A program made the translations under genes and the position numbers. The notes beneath the pieces were generated by a model. It had not been told where the DNA came from, searched no databases, and worked only from the letters and a program-made list of their open reading frames with translations. Shown here one piece after another: positions 17,970 to 26,801 of a DNA stretch of 64,000 nt (position 1 is the first letter of the stretch; every line of letters starts with the position of its first letter). The stretch spans positions 1-64,000 of the forward strand of contig JANQKI010000166.1 of the NCBI GenBank assembly GCA_028281165.1, given 5' to 3'. Origin of the DNA: Opitutaceae bacterium (GTDB lineage: Bacteria; Verrucomicrobiota; Verrucomicrobiia; Opitutales; Opitutaceae).

Positions 17970-20675
17970 CTACGTCCTAAGCGCCTTAACGGGATCAAGC
18001 CTTGTCGCCTTGAGGGATGGGGCGAGCAATGATAGAATTACGGTCGCTAGAATCAGCATGACTGCGATCAACGAAGTTACCCAAACCGATGGCAGGCCCA
18101 CTAGTTGCATGGACTCTGATAGATGGAGGGTGAGGGCTTGACCGAGCGTGATGCCGGCTGCGAGACCGAGGATCGCTTGAATGATACCTGTTTGGGCTAC
18201 TGAGAAAATAATGTCTCTCGCATGCGCTCCTAGGGCCATTCGTACTCCAAATTCCCTTACACGTTGCGATGCGGAAAAGGAAACGACCGCATAAAGACCT
18301 ATGCTCGCAACGATAAAAGACATGATTCCGAAGAACCCGAAGAGTTGACGGATAAGCGTATCAAACATCCCTTTGAATGACTCTTCGTCTCGTAATGTTC
18401 TCACTACATTGATCATGGAAAATGGCGCGAGTTTTCGCATTTCGCTGCTTAGGGACGTGGTCCATTGGTTTTCGTTTTCTCGAATCTTTAGCGCGACACC
18501 TGTGAAAAAACGTTGTTGGTTTTGAGCATATGGACGATAAACCATCGCATAATCGTTCCAAGTCTCTCCGAGCAGAAGTTTGTCTACATAGTTATCGACC
18601 ACGCCAACAATTTGGAGCCATGGGGAAGCCTTCCCATTTTTTTCGTAAACTTTGACTTGCCTTCCAATGGGATCAGCCTGGCTAAAATACGTCTCGACAA
18701 ACGCCTGGTTGACAATGGCTACGGGTTGGCTGTCCACGGTATCGGCGTGCGTAAAAAGGCGTCCGGCAAGCGGCTTATGCAAGCCGTAGACATCGAAATA
18801 CTCTGGACTGACGGAGTGGATGCTCGTTTGCGGTCTCAAAGAAGCATCATCATACAGCGTACCTAATATTTCAATACGTTGAGGATCTCCTCCTCGTTCT
18901 CCTATGCCGCCGCCGAGCCAAAAGCACACATCTTGGGCTCCCTTTTCGATCATCGTTTCTCTCAAGTTTCGCTGAAACTGAAGCAGGTCTCCTTCCTCTT
19001 CGTAACCCGGTCCGCCCAACCAGAGGCGTCCTACCACTAGCTTTTCAGCGTCATAGGTCTTTTCTTGGGATTCCATTGCTTGTTGAGCGAAGATCATGGC
19101 CGTCGCCACCATAGCAAGGGAAAGGGCGAAAGCGATCTGCACGCCCACGAGGATTTTGGACAATCTTCCCATGTAGAGAGAAGACGAGGTTCTGGAATCA
19201 TCTCGCAGCAATGCGAAACTATCGCGTCGCGCGCAGCGAATTGCTGGAATAATCGAACCGAGAAAAGAAGCTGTCGCCATGGCCCCCAATGCCACGAAAA
19301 TCGTGGTTGTATCCACCTTGACCTGCCACCAGAAGGGGAGATGAAAAAAGTCTAGCTTATAGATATTCCATACATAGCTGCTGGCGAATGAAGCGAAAAA
19401 CAATCCCAAGATTCCTCCTAAGAGCGTCAATAGGAATCCGTCCAAGACAACCTGATACATGATATGGACTTTTGAAGCGCCCACCGCATGGCGTGTCGCC
19501 AATTCGAAACTGCGTCGAGCTGCTCTGGCCAACATCAGGTTGGAAACATTGGCACTCGAAACGAATAGAACGAGGATACCGCAGAACAACAGCGTATAGA
19601 GAAGCTTTCTGTCGGAACTATCCAGTTTGTCTGCCGTATGATTCCTTACGCGAATTCCACGAAGCGTGTCGTTGCCGAGCGGATACTCTTCGGCGAGTCG
19701 AGCAGCGATGGACTCGAAGTCCGACTCGACTTGCTGGTAGGAGATGCCCTTTTTTGCTTTGCCTAGAACATAGTGCAAATTGCGCCTCTCTTGTCGTGGC
19801 AGTTCCAGCTTCCTTTCGAGATAGAAATCGACTCCCATCCAATAGCGAGCCCCAACGGGGAAATAGGAAAACTTTGGGGGCATTATCCCAATGATGCGAG
19901 CCGGTTTCGACCCGATCGTACCAGTGGCGTTCAAAATGCTCAGGTCGCCTCCGAATCTGCTTTGCCAGAAATCGAAGGACAGAACGACAGGTATTTCTCC
20001 TCCCATTTCCAAATCCTCAGAAGCGAAGGTTCGGCCGTACAAAGATGGAATGGACAAAAAGCTGAAGAAATTCGGCGTAACCGCGGCGGCTGGAATTCTC
20101 CCTTGATTACTATCGGCAGAGCCAAAGCGAAAGACGGGGGCGTATTGCACGATACCAATGATCGATTCCAAAGTTCGATTGCTCTCCTCAAACTGCTTAT
20201 AGTCATCGATGCGAATGCGACGCGGAGAAGTCCGGCTAGCCTTGATGTCGGGATCCCACATTATATGGACGATACGATCCTCGTCGGGAAATCCCATTTC
20301 GCTCCAAAGCACGCCCTTTACGAAGGCGAACATAGTCATGCTGACCCCGATTCCGAATGCCATGATGAGAACGACCAGAAAGCTCGAACCGGGGGTCGAT
20401 TGCGCATTGCGCAAAGCGAATCCAATATCGCGTATCAGATCCGTAACGACGCGAAAGCCCAAGGAGTCCCGACTCCTCTCCTTCGATGCCTCCAGATTGC
20501 CAAACTCCTTGAGGGCCGCTTTTCGAGCCGCCTTCGCATTCATCCCGTTTTGGATATGCTGCTCTGTGAGCATATCCAAATGGAAGCTCATTTCTCGTTG
20601 TAATTCGTTTTCGACCACGCGATTTTGGAATAAGGCTCGAAGCTTTATTCGCAGGGCCTTCAGCCAACCACTCAT
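17970..20675 (-). CDS. ADOP-type duplicated ABC permease (MacB/FtsX family)
   Basis: A 901-residue permease starting with the ADOP prefix domain (LKALRIKLRALFQNR, VENELQREMSFHLDM). Then come a transmembrane segment near residue 90-115, a MacB-type periplasmic domain, three central membrane segments (near 365-480), a second periplasmic domain, and three C-terminal membrane segments with the FtsX-family ending KATRLDPVKALRT. ADOP proteins are orphan permeases without their own ATPase gene; their cargo is unknown, with lipid, peptide or signalling roles proposed. The ATG follows the PadR stop codon with no gap, so the two genes form an operon. Confidence 0.92.
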   Translation of the reverse strand: MSGWLKALRIKLRALFQNRVVENELQREMSFHLDMLTEQHIQNGMNAKAARKAALKEFGNLEASKERSRDSLGFRVVTDLIRDIGFALRNAQSTPGSSFLVVLIMAFGIGVSMTMFAFVKGVLWSEMGFPDEDRIVHIMWDPDIKASRTSPRRIRIDDYKQFEESNRTLESIIGIVQYAPVFRFGSADSNQGRIPAAAVTPNFFSFLSIPSLYGRTFASEDLEMGGEIPVVLSFDFWQSRFGGDLSILNATGTIGSKPARIIGIMPPKFSYFPVGARYWMGVDFYLERKLELPRQERRNLHYVLGKAKKGISYQQVESDFESIAARLAEEYPLGNDTLRGIRVRNHTADKLDSSDRKLLYTLLFCGILVLFVSSANVSNLMLARAARRSFELATRHAVGASKVHIMYQVVLDGFLLTLLGGILGLFFASFASSYVWNIYKLDFFHLPFWWQVKVDTTTIFVALGAMATASFLGSIIPAIRCARRDSFALLRDDSRTSSSLYMGRLSKILVGVQIAFALSLAMVATAMIFAQQAMESQEKTYDAEKLVVGRLWLGGPGYEEEGDLLQFQRNLRETMIEKGAQDVCFWLGGGIGERGGDPQRIEILGTLYDDASLRPQTSIHSVSPEYFDVYGLHKPLAGRLFTHADTVDSQPVAIVNQAFVETYFSQADPIGRQVKVYEKNGKASPWLQIVGVVDNYVDKLLLGETWNDYAMVYRPYAQNQQRFFTGVALKIRENENQWTTSLSSEMRKLAPFSMINVVRTLRDEESFKGMFDTLIRQLFGFFGIMSFIVASIGLYAVVSFSASQRVREFGVRMALGAHARDIIFSVAQTGIIQAILGLAAGITLGQALTLHLSESMQLVGLPSVWVTSLIAVMLILATVILSLLAPSLKATRLDPVKALRT

Positions 20676-21017
20676 TTAGTCTACGCCCTTTAGGCTAAGA
20701 ATGGAAGAGACGGAACCGGCAAAGCTAAGCCAGGTTTCAACCTCCCGCTCAAGCTGAGCTTTCCCTTTCTTGGTAAGGCGATAGAACTTGGCGCTTCGAC
20801 CTGCTTCCGAAACGCCCCACTTGGAATCAATGAAGTTCTTCAATTCGAGGCGATGCAGGGCTGGATAAAGAGACCCTTGTTTCACTAGTATCCGATCGCC
20901 GGAGACAACATGGATGCGCTTCGAAATATCCCAACCATGAAGTTCGCTTGTCGAGAGAACCTTGAGAATGAGAAGATCGAGAGCTCCTCTAAGAAGATCG
21001 TTACTAGTGCTTTCCAT
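20676..21017 (-). CDS. PadR-family transcriptional regulator
   Basis: A 113-residue PadR protein: LLRGALDLLILKVL, the winged-helix GSLYPALHRLELKNFI and the FYRLTKKGKAQLEREVETW block that ends the domain. PadR proteins are repressors released by small ligands. Linked to ADOP permeases, as here with zero spacing, they are believed to control the permease. The start ATG at 21017 has no visible Shine-Dalgarno sequence. A candidate promoter and operator region lies just upstream at 21018-21067. Confidence 0.93.
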   Translation of the reverse strand: MESTSNDLLRGALDLLILKVLSTSELHGWDISKRIHVVSGDRILVKQGSLYPALHRLELKNFIDSKWGVSEAGRSAKFYRLTKKGKAQLEREVETWLSFAGSVSSILSLKGVD

Positions 21018-21067
21018 ATATTATTTACGGTTGTCGACAATAAGGTTTCATTGTTGTCGGCAGTCAA
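21018..21067 (-). promoter_or_regulatory. Candidate promoter/operator of padR-permease operon
   Basis: On the minus strand a TTGACT hexamer (21067-21062) precedes a weak TTATTG-like -10. The region also contains the palindrome TTGTCGACAA (21031-21040) and a second TTGTCG in the same orientation at 21053-21058. These would suit PadR autoregulation, but the site is inferred only from position and symmetry. Confidence 0.35.
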
Positions 21068-21180
21068 TAATAATGTTTCTCGATCTACTCCTAGCTGATA
21101 GCTATAGTGACCAGATGCGCTGGTCGAAACCGGAGATCAGGGCTTGAGCAGTTTATAGGACGAGTCTCCCGTAATTCTAT

Positions 21181-23043
21181 TCAAGGCTGGCTATCCTCAA
21201 TCTCGCGAGCCCGGTAAAAGCGGTTTTCTGCATCGAGAGCTTCTTGGTCCACTACTTTGAGGGGATCGCTTTGAATGGTCTCCACAGATAGCTGATTCCA
21301 ATTTTCTAGATCGGTAGAGGTCTGGATCTCCACCTTTGTTCCTGGAGTGGCTTCGAACGATAACTCAACCCCGTTTTCCATAGGATCGGCGATTTGCGAA
21401 ATCGAAATATCCGGTTTTTCAGGCGTTTCCCAGAACTGCCTGCCGATTTTTTCGTTTAGTACGGCTTGAAGATCAGTCGTCGTGTAGTCTTCGACTATGG
21501 TGTAAAGTGTATCCAGAGTTTCGATCGCTTCGAAGGGTTGAACAAATAGCTCCGGCGTATTGGCGACGGATAGCCACTGATCAAGGGTGGCTCGAACGGC
21601 AGCCACTTGGCTTTCGTCCACTTGAGTTGCAACGCTTTGAACTGTAGTCGCAGGGCTTGCGGTCTGCTCTTCCAGGACCGACCTGATCAGATCATCGTCA
21701 ACCGATTCGATGGCGCTCAAGGCGCGGGAAAGATCGAAGTCGATCTCGAGAGCGGGGTCGTTCAGAAGATCGGAGATTTCGGATTCGTAGAATCGGGCGC
21801 TTTCCTTCGCTAGTTCTCTGGCGATGCTCATGAGCTCTTCGTAGTTGTTTAGTTGGAGAGCTTGAGCTTCGACGTCTTCAAGAATTTCCGCTCCTTGGAA
21901 TCGCTCGAAGGCGTCAAGGACAGCTGACATGACCAAGGCAATCTTGATGTCTCGTTCGGCTGCGGCGGATAATGCTTCACCGACTGGCGAGTTGATTACC
22001 GGAGGCACTTCGATCCCATCAAGCAGCTCAGCGGGATTGATGGTAGTGGTTACATCGAAATCGGGAGGATCCGCTGCAAGGCAACTGGCCACAATGTTGG
22101 TCACCGTAGCTGCCAGACCGATGGACCCCATGAAAGAACTGCCTGGCTTGCTTGGCCCTGCCGGGCTGGGAATTGATTTTGCAATGAGCTCTTTAGCCGC
22201 TGCGCTGATCGCTCCTGTGGCGCAAGGATCGCCGGTGAAGAGTCGCTGAGCCGCCGCTTCGGCCGCGTCTAGTGAAATGTCTGCAACCGGATTGTCGCTC
22301 GAAGCTAAGGACAAGACGGCAAGTCGACTGCCGAATTCATCTGAGGTGTCTCGAAGAAATTCGGCGAAATCCTTTCCCGTTTTGACTCGATAGGTTTGCG
22401 TGATGAGAATGTCGCCCGTTACCGTTACTTGACCGCTACCGTGGGCAGGGTTGCTGATCGTCACTTCCGTTACTGAAAAGGCCTGGCCCACCTCTTCGCC
22501 GCCATCACTTACTTGGACGTTGTTCCTTACTCCGCCCACAGAGCCGCTACCGAGTGCAGGATCTCCTAGCGGGCAGCCTTCCTCCGAGTCGCATTCGTAG
22601 GGAAAGGAATCCGAGGTGGAAAAGACTGAGTTGTTGGGGTTGGTTATGATGCCGTCGGTTGTCTGTAGCTGTAGAAACACGCTCGTTGAAAGAGAAACCG
22701 AGCCACTTGTGCCTTCTGGCCAATTCCCGCCTCCCCAGAAAGCGACGCCGTCTGCGTCGATATCCAAAGTCATCAAGCTTACCCCGTGGATGAAGTCAGC
22801 GGTGAATTCCTCGCCGAGCGTGATCATTTTGACAATACCGGAGCCACCAGTGCTCGTTGATGACCCGAAGGGAACCTTGTAGTTGAATTGTCCTGCCGTT
22901 TTCGAGATTAATAGGGGCCCTGCTAGGGCGAATGGACTAAGGGCCAGGATTGAGAATATGATTATTCCCAATAGGACATAAGGCCGATGGCAAAAATCTT
23001 TTTGCCGATCGAATAGCGCATTGACTGACAATGAAATTGGCAT
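21181..23043 (-). CDS. Secreted protein of unknown function with Opitutia-type C-terminal module
   Basis: A 620-residue protein with a long N-terminal signal/anchor (hydrophobic residues near 21-44, ending LAGP). The first 200 residues are beta-rich, with Gly/Ser-rich strands and a short Cys-containing loop (YECDSEEGCPLGD). The middle is helical, with many DAAE/ALSAAE segments and Asp/Glu. The end, TSTDLENWNQL followed by ENRFYRARE, matches a small beta-module found at the C-termini of many exported Verrucomicrobiota proteins. I do not recognise a catalytic domain. The PadR-permease operon lies downstream on the same strand after a 160-bp gap, so cotranscription is unlikely. Confidence 0.75.
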   Translation of the reverse strand: MPISLSVNALFDRQKDFCHRPYVLLGIIIFSILALSPFALAGPLLISKTAGQFNYKVPFGSSTSTGGSGIVKMITLGEEFTADFIHGVSLMTLDIDADGVAFWGGGNWPEGTSGSVSLSTSVFLQLQTTDGIITNPNNSVFSTSDSFPYECDSEEGCPLGDPALGSGSVGGVRNNVQVSDGGEEVGQAFSVTEVTISNPAHGSGQVTVTGDILITQTYRVKTGKDFAEFLRDTSDEFGSRLAVLSLASSDNPVADISLDAAEAAAQRLFTGDPCATGAISAAAKELIAKSIPSPAGPSKPGSSFMGSIGLAATVTNIVASCLAADPPDFDVTTTINPAELLDGIEVPPVINSPVGEALSAAAERDIKIALVMSAVLDAFERFQGAEILEDVEAQALQLNNYEELMSIARELAKESARFYESEISDLLNDPALEIDFDLSRALSAIESVDDDLIRSVLEEQTASPATTVQSVATQVDESQVAAVRATLDQWLSVANTPELFVQPFEAIETLDTLYTIVEDYTTTDLQAVLNEKIGRQFWETPEKPDISISQIADPMENGVELSFEATPGTKVEIQTSTDLENWNQLSVETIQSDPLKVVDQEALDAENRFYRAREIEDSQP

Positions 23044-23153
23044 CGTTCGACGTGGCTAGGGTTCCTGGCTGATTAGTTGATGAAAAAGTAACAGACAGAT
23101 CTTAGCATCAGCTAAATAGGCTGAGGCCTGCATCATCAAGCTAGTATTGGCCA

Positions 23154-23389
23154 TTGGTCGAGCGTTTCAACCCTTTCCCCTTCGAGGATAAGATCCGCTA
23201 TTCGCAAGCAGTTAGAGTAGGATCGTCTTAGTTTCTGGAACGACGACTGCGGGTAAGAAGCTCGAAGAACAGCTCAAGAAGATTTACATCAATGTCCCAT
23301 TCACACTAGCTCAACTCGATTGTGCGATGGATGATGCGGTGCAGCAACGTATTCATACGACGGATATGGAAACCCTAAAGAAAGCTTAG
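23154..23389 (+). pseudogene. Decayed copy of the ridA-like gene at 17437
   Basis: Translated in two frames, this stretch aligns with the RidA-like protein. First VERFN...RYSQAVRVG, then, after a 4-base deletion near 23222 creates a frameshift and a TAG, VLVSGTTTAGKKLEEQLKKI, LAQLDCAMDDAVQQRIHTTD and METLKKA ending at a premature TAG (23387-23389). The last 45 codons and the signal-peptide coding part are missing. The flanking GGTAGG palindrome begins 13 bases later. It is a duplicated, inactivated paralogue 5.7 kb from the intact gene and in the same orientation. Confidence 0.88.
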
Positions 23390-23401
23390 AAGGCAAGTAG
23401 A

Positions 23402-23436
23402 GGTAGGAAGGCGCGAAGAAGAAACGCCTCCCTACC
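23402..23436. repeat. GGTAGGGAGGC-type inverted repeat, copy 1
   Basis: GGTAGGAAGGCG (23402-23413) pairs with CGCCTCCCTACC (23425-23436) with one mismatch across an 11-base loop. Related sequence recurs at 26766-26786 and, as a half-site, at 27561-27571. It marks the broken end of the RidA-like pseudogene. Confidence 0.6.
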
Positions 23437-23575
23437 GTGTCATACTTTTTAGTCAGTCTCAAAAGCCGTAAAGATGTAATGGAAGATGGATCGCAAGAGT
23501 CGGAAAGAAATAAATGGGCGCCCGACGCGGACGCCCATGTTTTTAGTCGGCAGTAGTCATAGGATTAATCAATAC

Positions 23576-24451
23576 TCAGTTGTCAAAATTGCGCTTTGTG
23601 TCGTCTGCTTCGCTCAGAAGCCTATTTGCGGTTGAAAGTAGATTGTCGTCGAATTCGAAATAGGGATCGAAATTGTAGACGCTCGTTTCCTCTGCCGTTT
23701 TCTTTGATAAGTAGAGAATGTGGAATATGAAGTTCTCTCTGTCGCTAAGCGATTCGCCTTCGATATTACCATGAGTTTCCTCGAATTCTATTGCCCTGGA
23801 ATGGATTGGAGGCAGACCCCACTTCTTAACGATCGCTTTGCCTATTTCGTAATGATTGGTTCCAAATACGCGTTTCTCTTTTTCCGCGATAGACAGCTTC
23901 CAATTGGAATTCAGAATGGTTTCATACAATTGAGGCTCCGCTTGGAGAAGGCCTGAAATTCCAATCTTCTGAAGCATGGAAATATAGAAGATTTCGTTGG
24001 CGATGGTTTCTGACTTGGCCTGGGCTAGATTCGAAGCTTGTTTGCTGATCCCATAGGTCGCGAGCCATAGAGAGGAATAGACGCTTCTGCCTTCCGACGA
24101 CAAGGAATTCGGAATGGTCTCGGAGAACGCTATGAAATAGAAAATCAATCTTTTGACCTCTTCGCATCCGAGTCTGAGTAGGGCGTAATTCAATGCCTCA
24201 TTGATCGAGTCGTTTTCTTCGTCGTAGTCCATGTTGGCTTGTTTGAATAGAAAGCTATAAAAATCGCTATTGAGATGGATGAGTCCGTTTTCGATTGAAT
24301 GCGTATGAACTTCTTGCGGCTTGGACAGCAGGCCTAAAACTTTTCTTGATCGTTGGAGTGCGCGCAGCGATCGTGGCAAGGGAGAATTTGCAATTCTATT
24401 GATGTACCTTAAAATTTTTTGGCTTTGTGGGAGCGTTTGCATTTGGTTCAT
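23576..24451 (-). CDS. HDOD-domain signalling protein
   Basis: A 291-residue protein without a signal peptide. The pattern INEALNYALLRLGCEEVKRLIF, the helix EIFYISMLQKIGISGLL and the NHYEIGKAIVKKWGLPPIHSRAIEFEE segment match the HDOD domain, an HD-like helical fold that has lost phosphohydrolase metal ligands; the position normally HH near the end reads EE here. HDOD proteins relay signals, often to cyclic-di-GMP or cell-cycle pathways, through protein contacts. No other signalling gene is adjacent, so the partner is unknown. The region upstream of it also leads to the ribbon-helix-helix gene on the opposite strand. Confidence 0.8.
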   Translation of the reverse strand: MNQMQTLPQSQKILRYINRIANSPLPRSLRALQRSRKVLGLLSKPQEVHTHSIENGLIHLNSDFYSFLFKQANMDYDEENDSINEALNYALLRLGCEEVKRLIFYFIAFSETIPNSLSSEGRSVYSSLWLATYGISKQASNLAQAKSETIANEIFYISMLQKIGISGLLQAEPQLYETILNSNWKLSIAEKEKRVFGTNHYEIGKAIVKKWGLPPIHSRAIEFEETHGNIEGESLSDRENFIFHILYLSKKTAEETSVYNFDPYFEFDDNLLSTANRLLSEADDTKRNFDN

Positions 24452-24684
24452 TTGCCAATTTTGGAGAAGCTGCTCACAAGCGTAACTCAGTGACCTTCAG
24501 CTCCTCAATTTCAGCAATCTAAGCACCTCTTTAATGCTACGAAGTTACGAGAGTCGTCTGTTTTCTCAAACCCAGTTTCTTACTAATTTTAATAACTCAT
24601 TTTTTTTACTAAGATATGTTGGCAGTAAAAACGGCCAAAAGAAAAAGTTCTTTAACTCATTCTAAAGCTTTATAATTAAAAACC

Positions 24685-25011
24685 ATGACCACGAATCCTA
24701 TGGGTCAGAACAAGATTAACCTAACGGTAAACGTAGATAAAGCTCTCCACAGTGAGATAAAGCGCCTCTCTGAGCTTTCAGATTTGAAAATGAGCGAGTA
24801 CGTTCGCGGCATTCTGCACCACGCTATCGATCAAGGCTGGCTAATCCGAAAGTCGGTCAAAAAATGGGTTGAAGAGAAATTCGAAGTTGTTGAATCGATT
24901 GATGAGTCTGAAGAACAGGGACACCCCTTTGGCAGTCCTTCAGGTCCGCCCGAAGTGAGGATAGTCCGGGGAGAGGGGAGACGGCAGGGCGATGGGGAGC
25001 GAGGCGCTTGA
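24685..25011 (+). CDS. Small ribbon-helix-helix-like DNA-binding protein
   Basis: A 108-residue protein whose residues 9-52 fit a ribbon-helix-helix (CopG/Arc-like) domain: the strand INLTVNVDKALHSEI, then helix, then LKMSEYVRGILHHAID. The rest is a basic helix (IRKSVKKWVEEKF) and a Gly/Pro/Arg-rich disordered tail. TATAAT-like DNA (TTTATAAT, 24669-24676) lies close upstream of the ATG. Such proteins bind palindromic operators as dimers and often regulate themselves or a toxin; no toxin gene is evident here. A minus-strand open frame (24831-25175) overlaps its 3' half in antisense. Confidence 0.7.
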   Translation: MTTNPMGQNKINLTVNVDKALHSEIKRLSELSDLKMSEYVRGILHHAIDQGWLIRKSVKKWVEEKFEVVESIDESEEQGHPFGSPSGPPEVRIVRGEGRRQGDGERGA

Positions 25012-25561
25012 ACTGTCTCTATCCTGTAATCCGACTTCTTTAGCGTTTCTTCGATCCAATACAGTAATTCGAAACCGGGGCAATTCGGACATTTCTTCAT
25101 CTCTGAACGATTCATCCTCTCAAGCCAGTAGTGAAACCAGCTTTCACCTGCTAATGGGATGATATCTTTGCTCATCAGAGTCTAAAGATTTGGCTAACGT
25201 CTAAATTATAATACCTAATTATAAATACCTAAATTATTCCTTTGAGGGCTGAAGAGTTAGAGGGGTTGTAATACATACGAATCATAAAAAGTTAAAAAAT
25301 TCAATTCAAATCGGTAAAATTAACCTATTTGACTTAAATTTATACCCTTATTATTAGGGTAAAATTTGCAATGAAGGTTACACTGCCTTAGTAAAGTCAA
25401 TGGCGACTCTAATTATGGGGAAACCTCTATTCTTGGATTCAGCAGAATTTGATTCCGTCACTATAGGACTTCACCTTTGAGAGATTCGCTCAATTTTCGA
25501 GTATCCAAGAAATGCTTTCTGAGTCTTGCCTTGATTTACCGATTCTCCGATATGAAGCGGC
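25012..25561. other. AT-rich intergenic region with a hairpin
   Basis: This 550-bp gap is markedly more AT-rich than the genes. Near 25343-25361 a perfect 6-bp stem TACCCT/AGGGTA encloses a 7-base loop. The left third overlaps a 114-codon minus-strand frame whose N-terminal part (MSKDIIPLAGESWFHYWLER, then a CPNC pair) is not obviously noise but has no known family or ribosome-binding site. The rest shows no gene; it may hold the promoter of the M29 peptidase gene. Confidence 0.5.
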
Positions 25562-26764
25562 ATGGGTTATCATCCGTCGGAAGAGGTTTTAGAGAAGTAT
25601 GCGGATATTCTGATCAATTTCGCATTGAATAGCGGGGAGGGCGTCAAGGCTGGCGAAGTGGTGCAACTGAGAGTGCCGGAATGCGCCAAGCCGATGCTGG
25701 TCGCATTGCGTCGTTCGGTTCTTAAGGCAGGAGCCCATCCGGTCATCTTTTTCACGCCAGACGATTTCTCGCGGGAGTTCTTTGAATTGGCCAGCGAAGA
25801 GCAGCTCAATTATTTCCCGGAAATCTTCATGAAGGGGGTGGTGGATCAGATTGACCACACGGTGGCCATTTTAGCTGAGACGGATAAGCGAGAGCTCGAC
25901 GGCATCGACAGCAAGAAGATCATGGCTCAACAAAAGGCCTTTAAACCTTACATGGACTGGCGTCGGGACAAGGAAAGCGCGGGCGACTACACGTGGACTT
26001 TAGCCATGTATGGCACAAAGGCTATGGCGGACGAGGTCGATATGAGCGAGGAGGAATACTGGGGCGAGATCATCAACGCTTGCTATTTGGATGATGACGA
26101 TCCGGTTACCCGTTGGAGCGAACTGCACAAAAGCCAAGAGGAAATCAAAGCCAAGCTGGACGCTTTGCCAATTGATAAACTGCATATTGAAGCGTTGGAT
26201 ACGGATCTATGGGTTAAGATTGGCAAGAATCGCAGATGGCTTGGAGGATCCGGTCGCAACATTCCCAGTTTCGAGCTTTTCATTTCTCCTGATTGGCGGG
26301 GCACTAGCGGAAAGATTCAGTTTACCGAGCCGCTTTATCGCTATGGCTCGTTGATTGAAAGGGCGTATTTGGAATTCGAGGACGGCTTGATCACGAAAGC
26401 GACAGCCGAAAAAGGCGAGGATCTGCTCAAGGAAATGGTGGCGGTTGAGAATGCCGATAAAATAGGCGAGTTTTCGCTGACCGATAGGCGTTTCTCTCGT
26501 ATCACCAAATTCATGGGAGAGACGCTCTTCGACGAAAACGTAGGCGGGGACAATGGCAATACACACATTGCTGTCGGCATGGCGTATCGAGATTCTTACG
26601 ACGGCGATCCGATGTCAGTTTCCGATGAACAATGGGCCGAAATGGGCTTCAACAACTCCGTAGTCCACACCGATATCGTGGCCACCTCCAATCGTGCCGT
26701 CACGGCGTATCTAGAAGATGGATCCAGTCGAGTGATCTACCAAGATGGAGAATTCCGGATTTGA
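25562..26764 (+). CDS. M29-family (thermophilic-type) metalloaminopeptidase
   Basis: A 400-residue cytoplasmic peptidase matching family M29. The N-terminal domain contains KAGEVVQLRVPECAKPM and the catalytic domain holds the dinuclear metal site: the Glu of NIPSFELF, a Glu in GEFSLTD, the His and Tyr of NGNTHIAVGMAY, and the His/Asp pair of VHTDIVAT. All ligands expected for the family are present and the length is normal (about 400-415). It should remove N-terminal residues from peptides. It stands alone, with an inverted-repeat element right after its stop and a convergent gene downstream. Confidence 0.92.
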   Translation: MGYHPSEEVLEKYADILINFALNSGEGVKAGEVVQLRVPECAKPMLVALRRSVLKAGAHPVIFFTPDDFSREFFELASEEQLNYFPEIFMKGVVDQIDHTVAILAETDKRELDGIDSKKIMAQQKAFKPYMDWRRDKESAGDYTWTLAMYGTKAMADEVDMSEEEYWGEIINACYLDDDDPVTRWSELHKSQEEIKAKLDALPIDKLHIEALDTDLWVKIGKNRRWLGGSGRNIPSFELFISPDWRGTSGKIQFTEPLYRYGSLIERAYLEFEDGLITKATAEKGEDLLKEMVAVENADKIGEFSLTDRRFSRITKFMGETLFDENVGGDNGNTHIAVGMAYRDSYDGDPMSVSDEQWAEMGFNNSVVHTDIVATSNRAVTAYLEDGSSRVIYQDGEFRI

Positions 26765-26765
26765 G

Positions 26766-26786
26766 GGTAGGGAGGGCCTCCCTGCC
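26766..26786. terminator. GGTAGGGAGG inverted repeat (copy 2), likely terminator
   Basis: GGTAGGGAGG (26766-26775) pairs with CCTCCCTGCC (26777-26786) with one mismatch, starting one base after the M29 stop codon and lying between convergent genes. It belongs to the same repeat family as 23402-23436. It lacks a strong T-run, so termination is only likely. Confidence 0.5.
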
Positions 26787-26801
26787 AAGCTCCCCAAAAC
26801 C

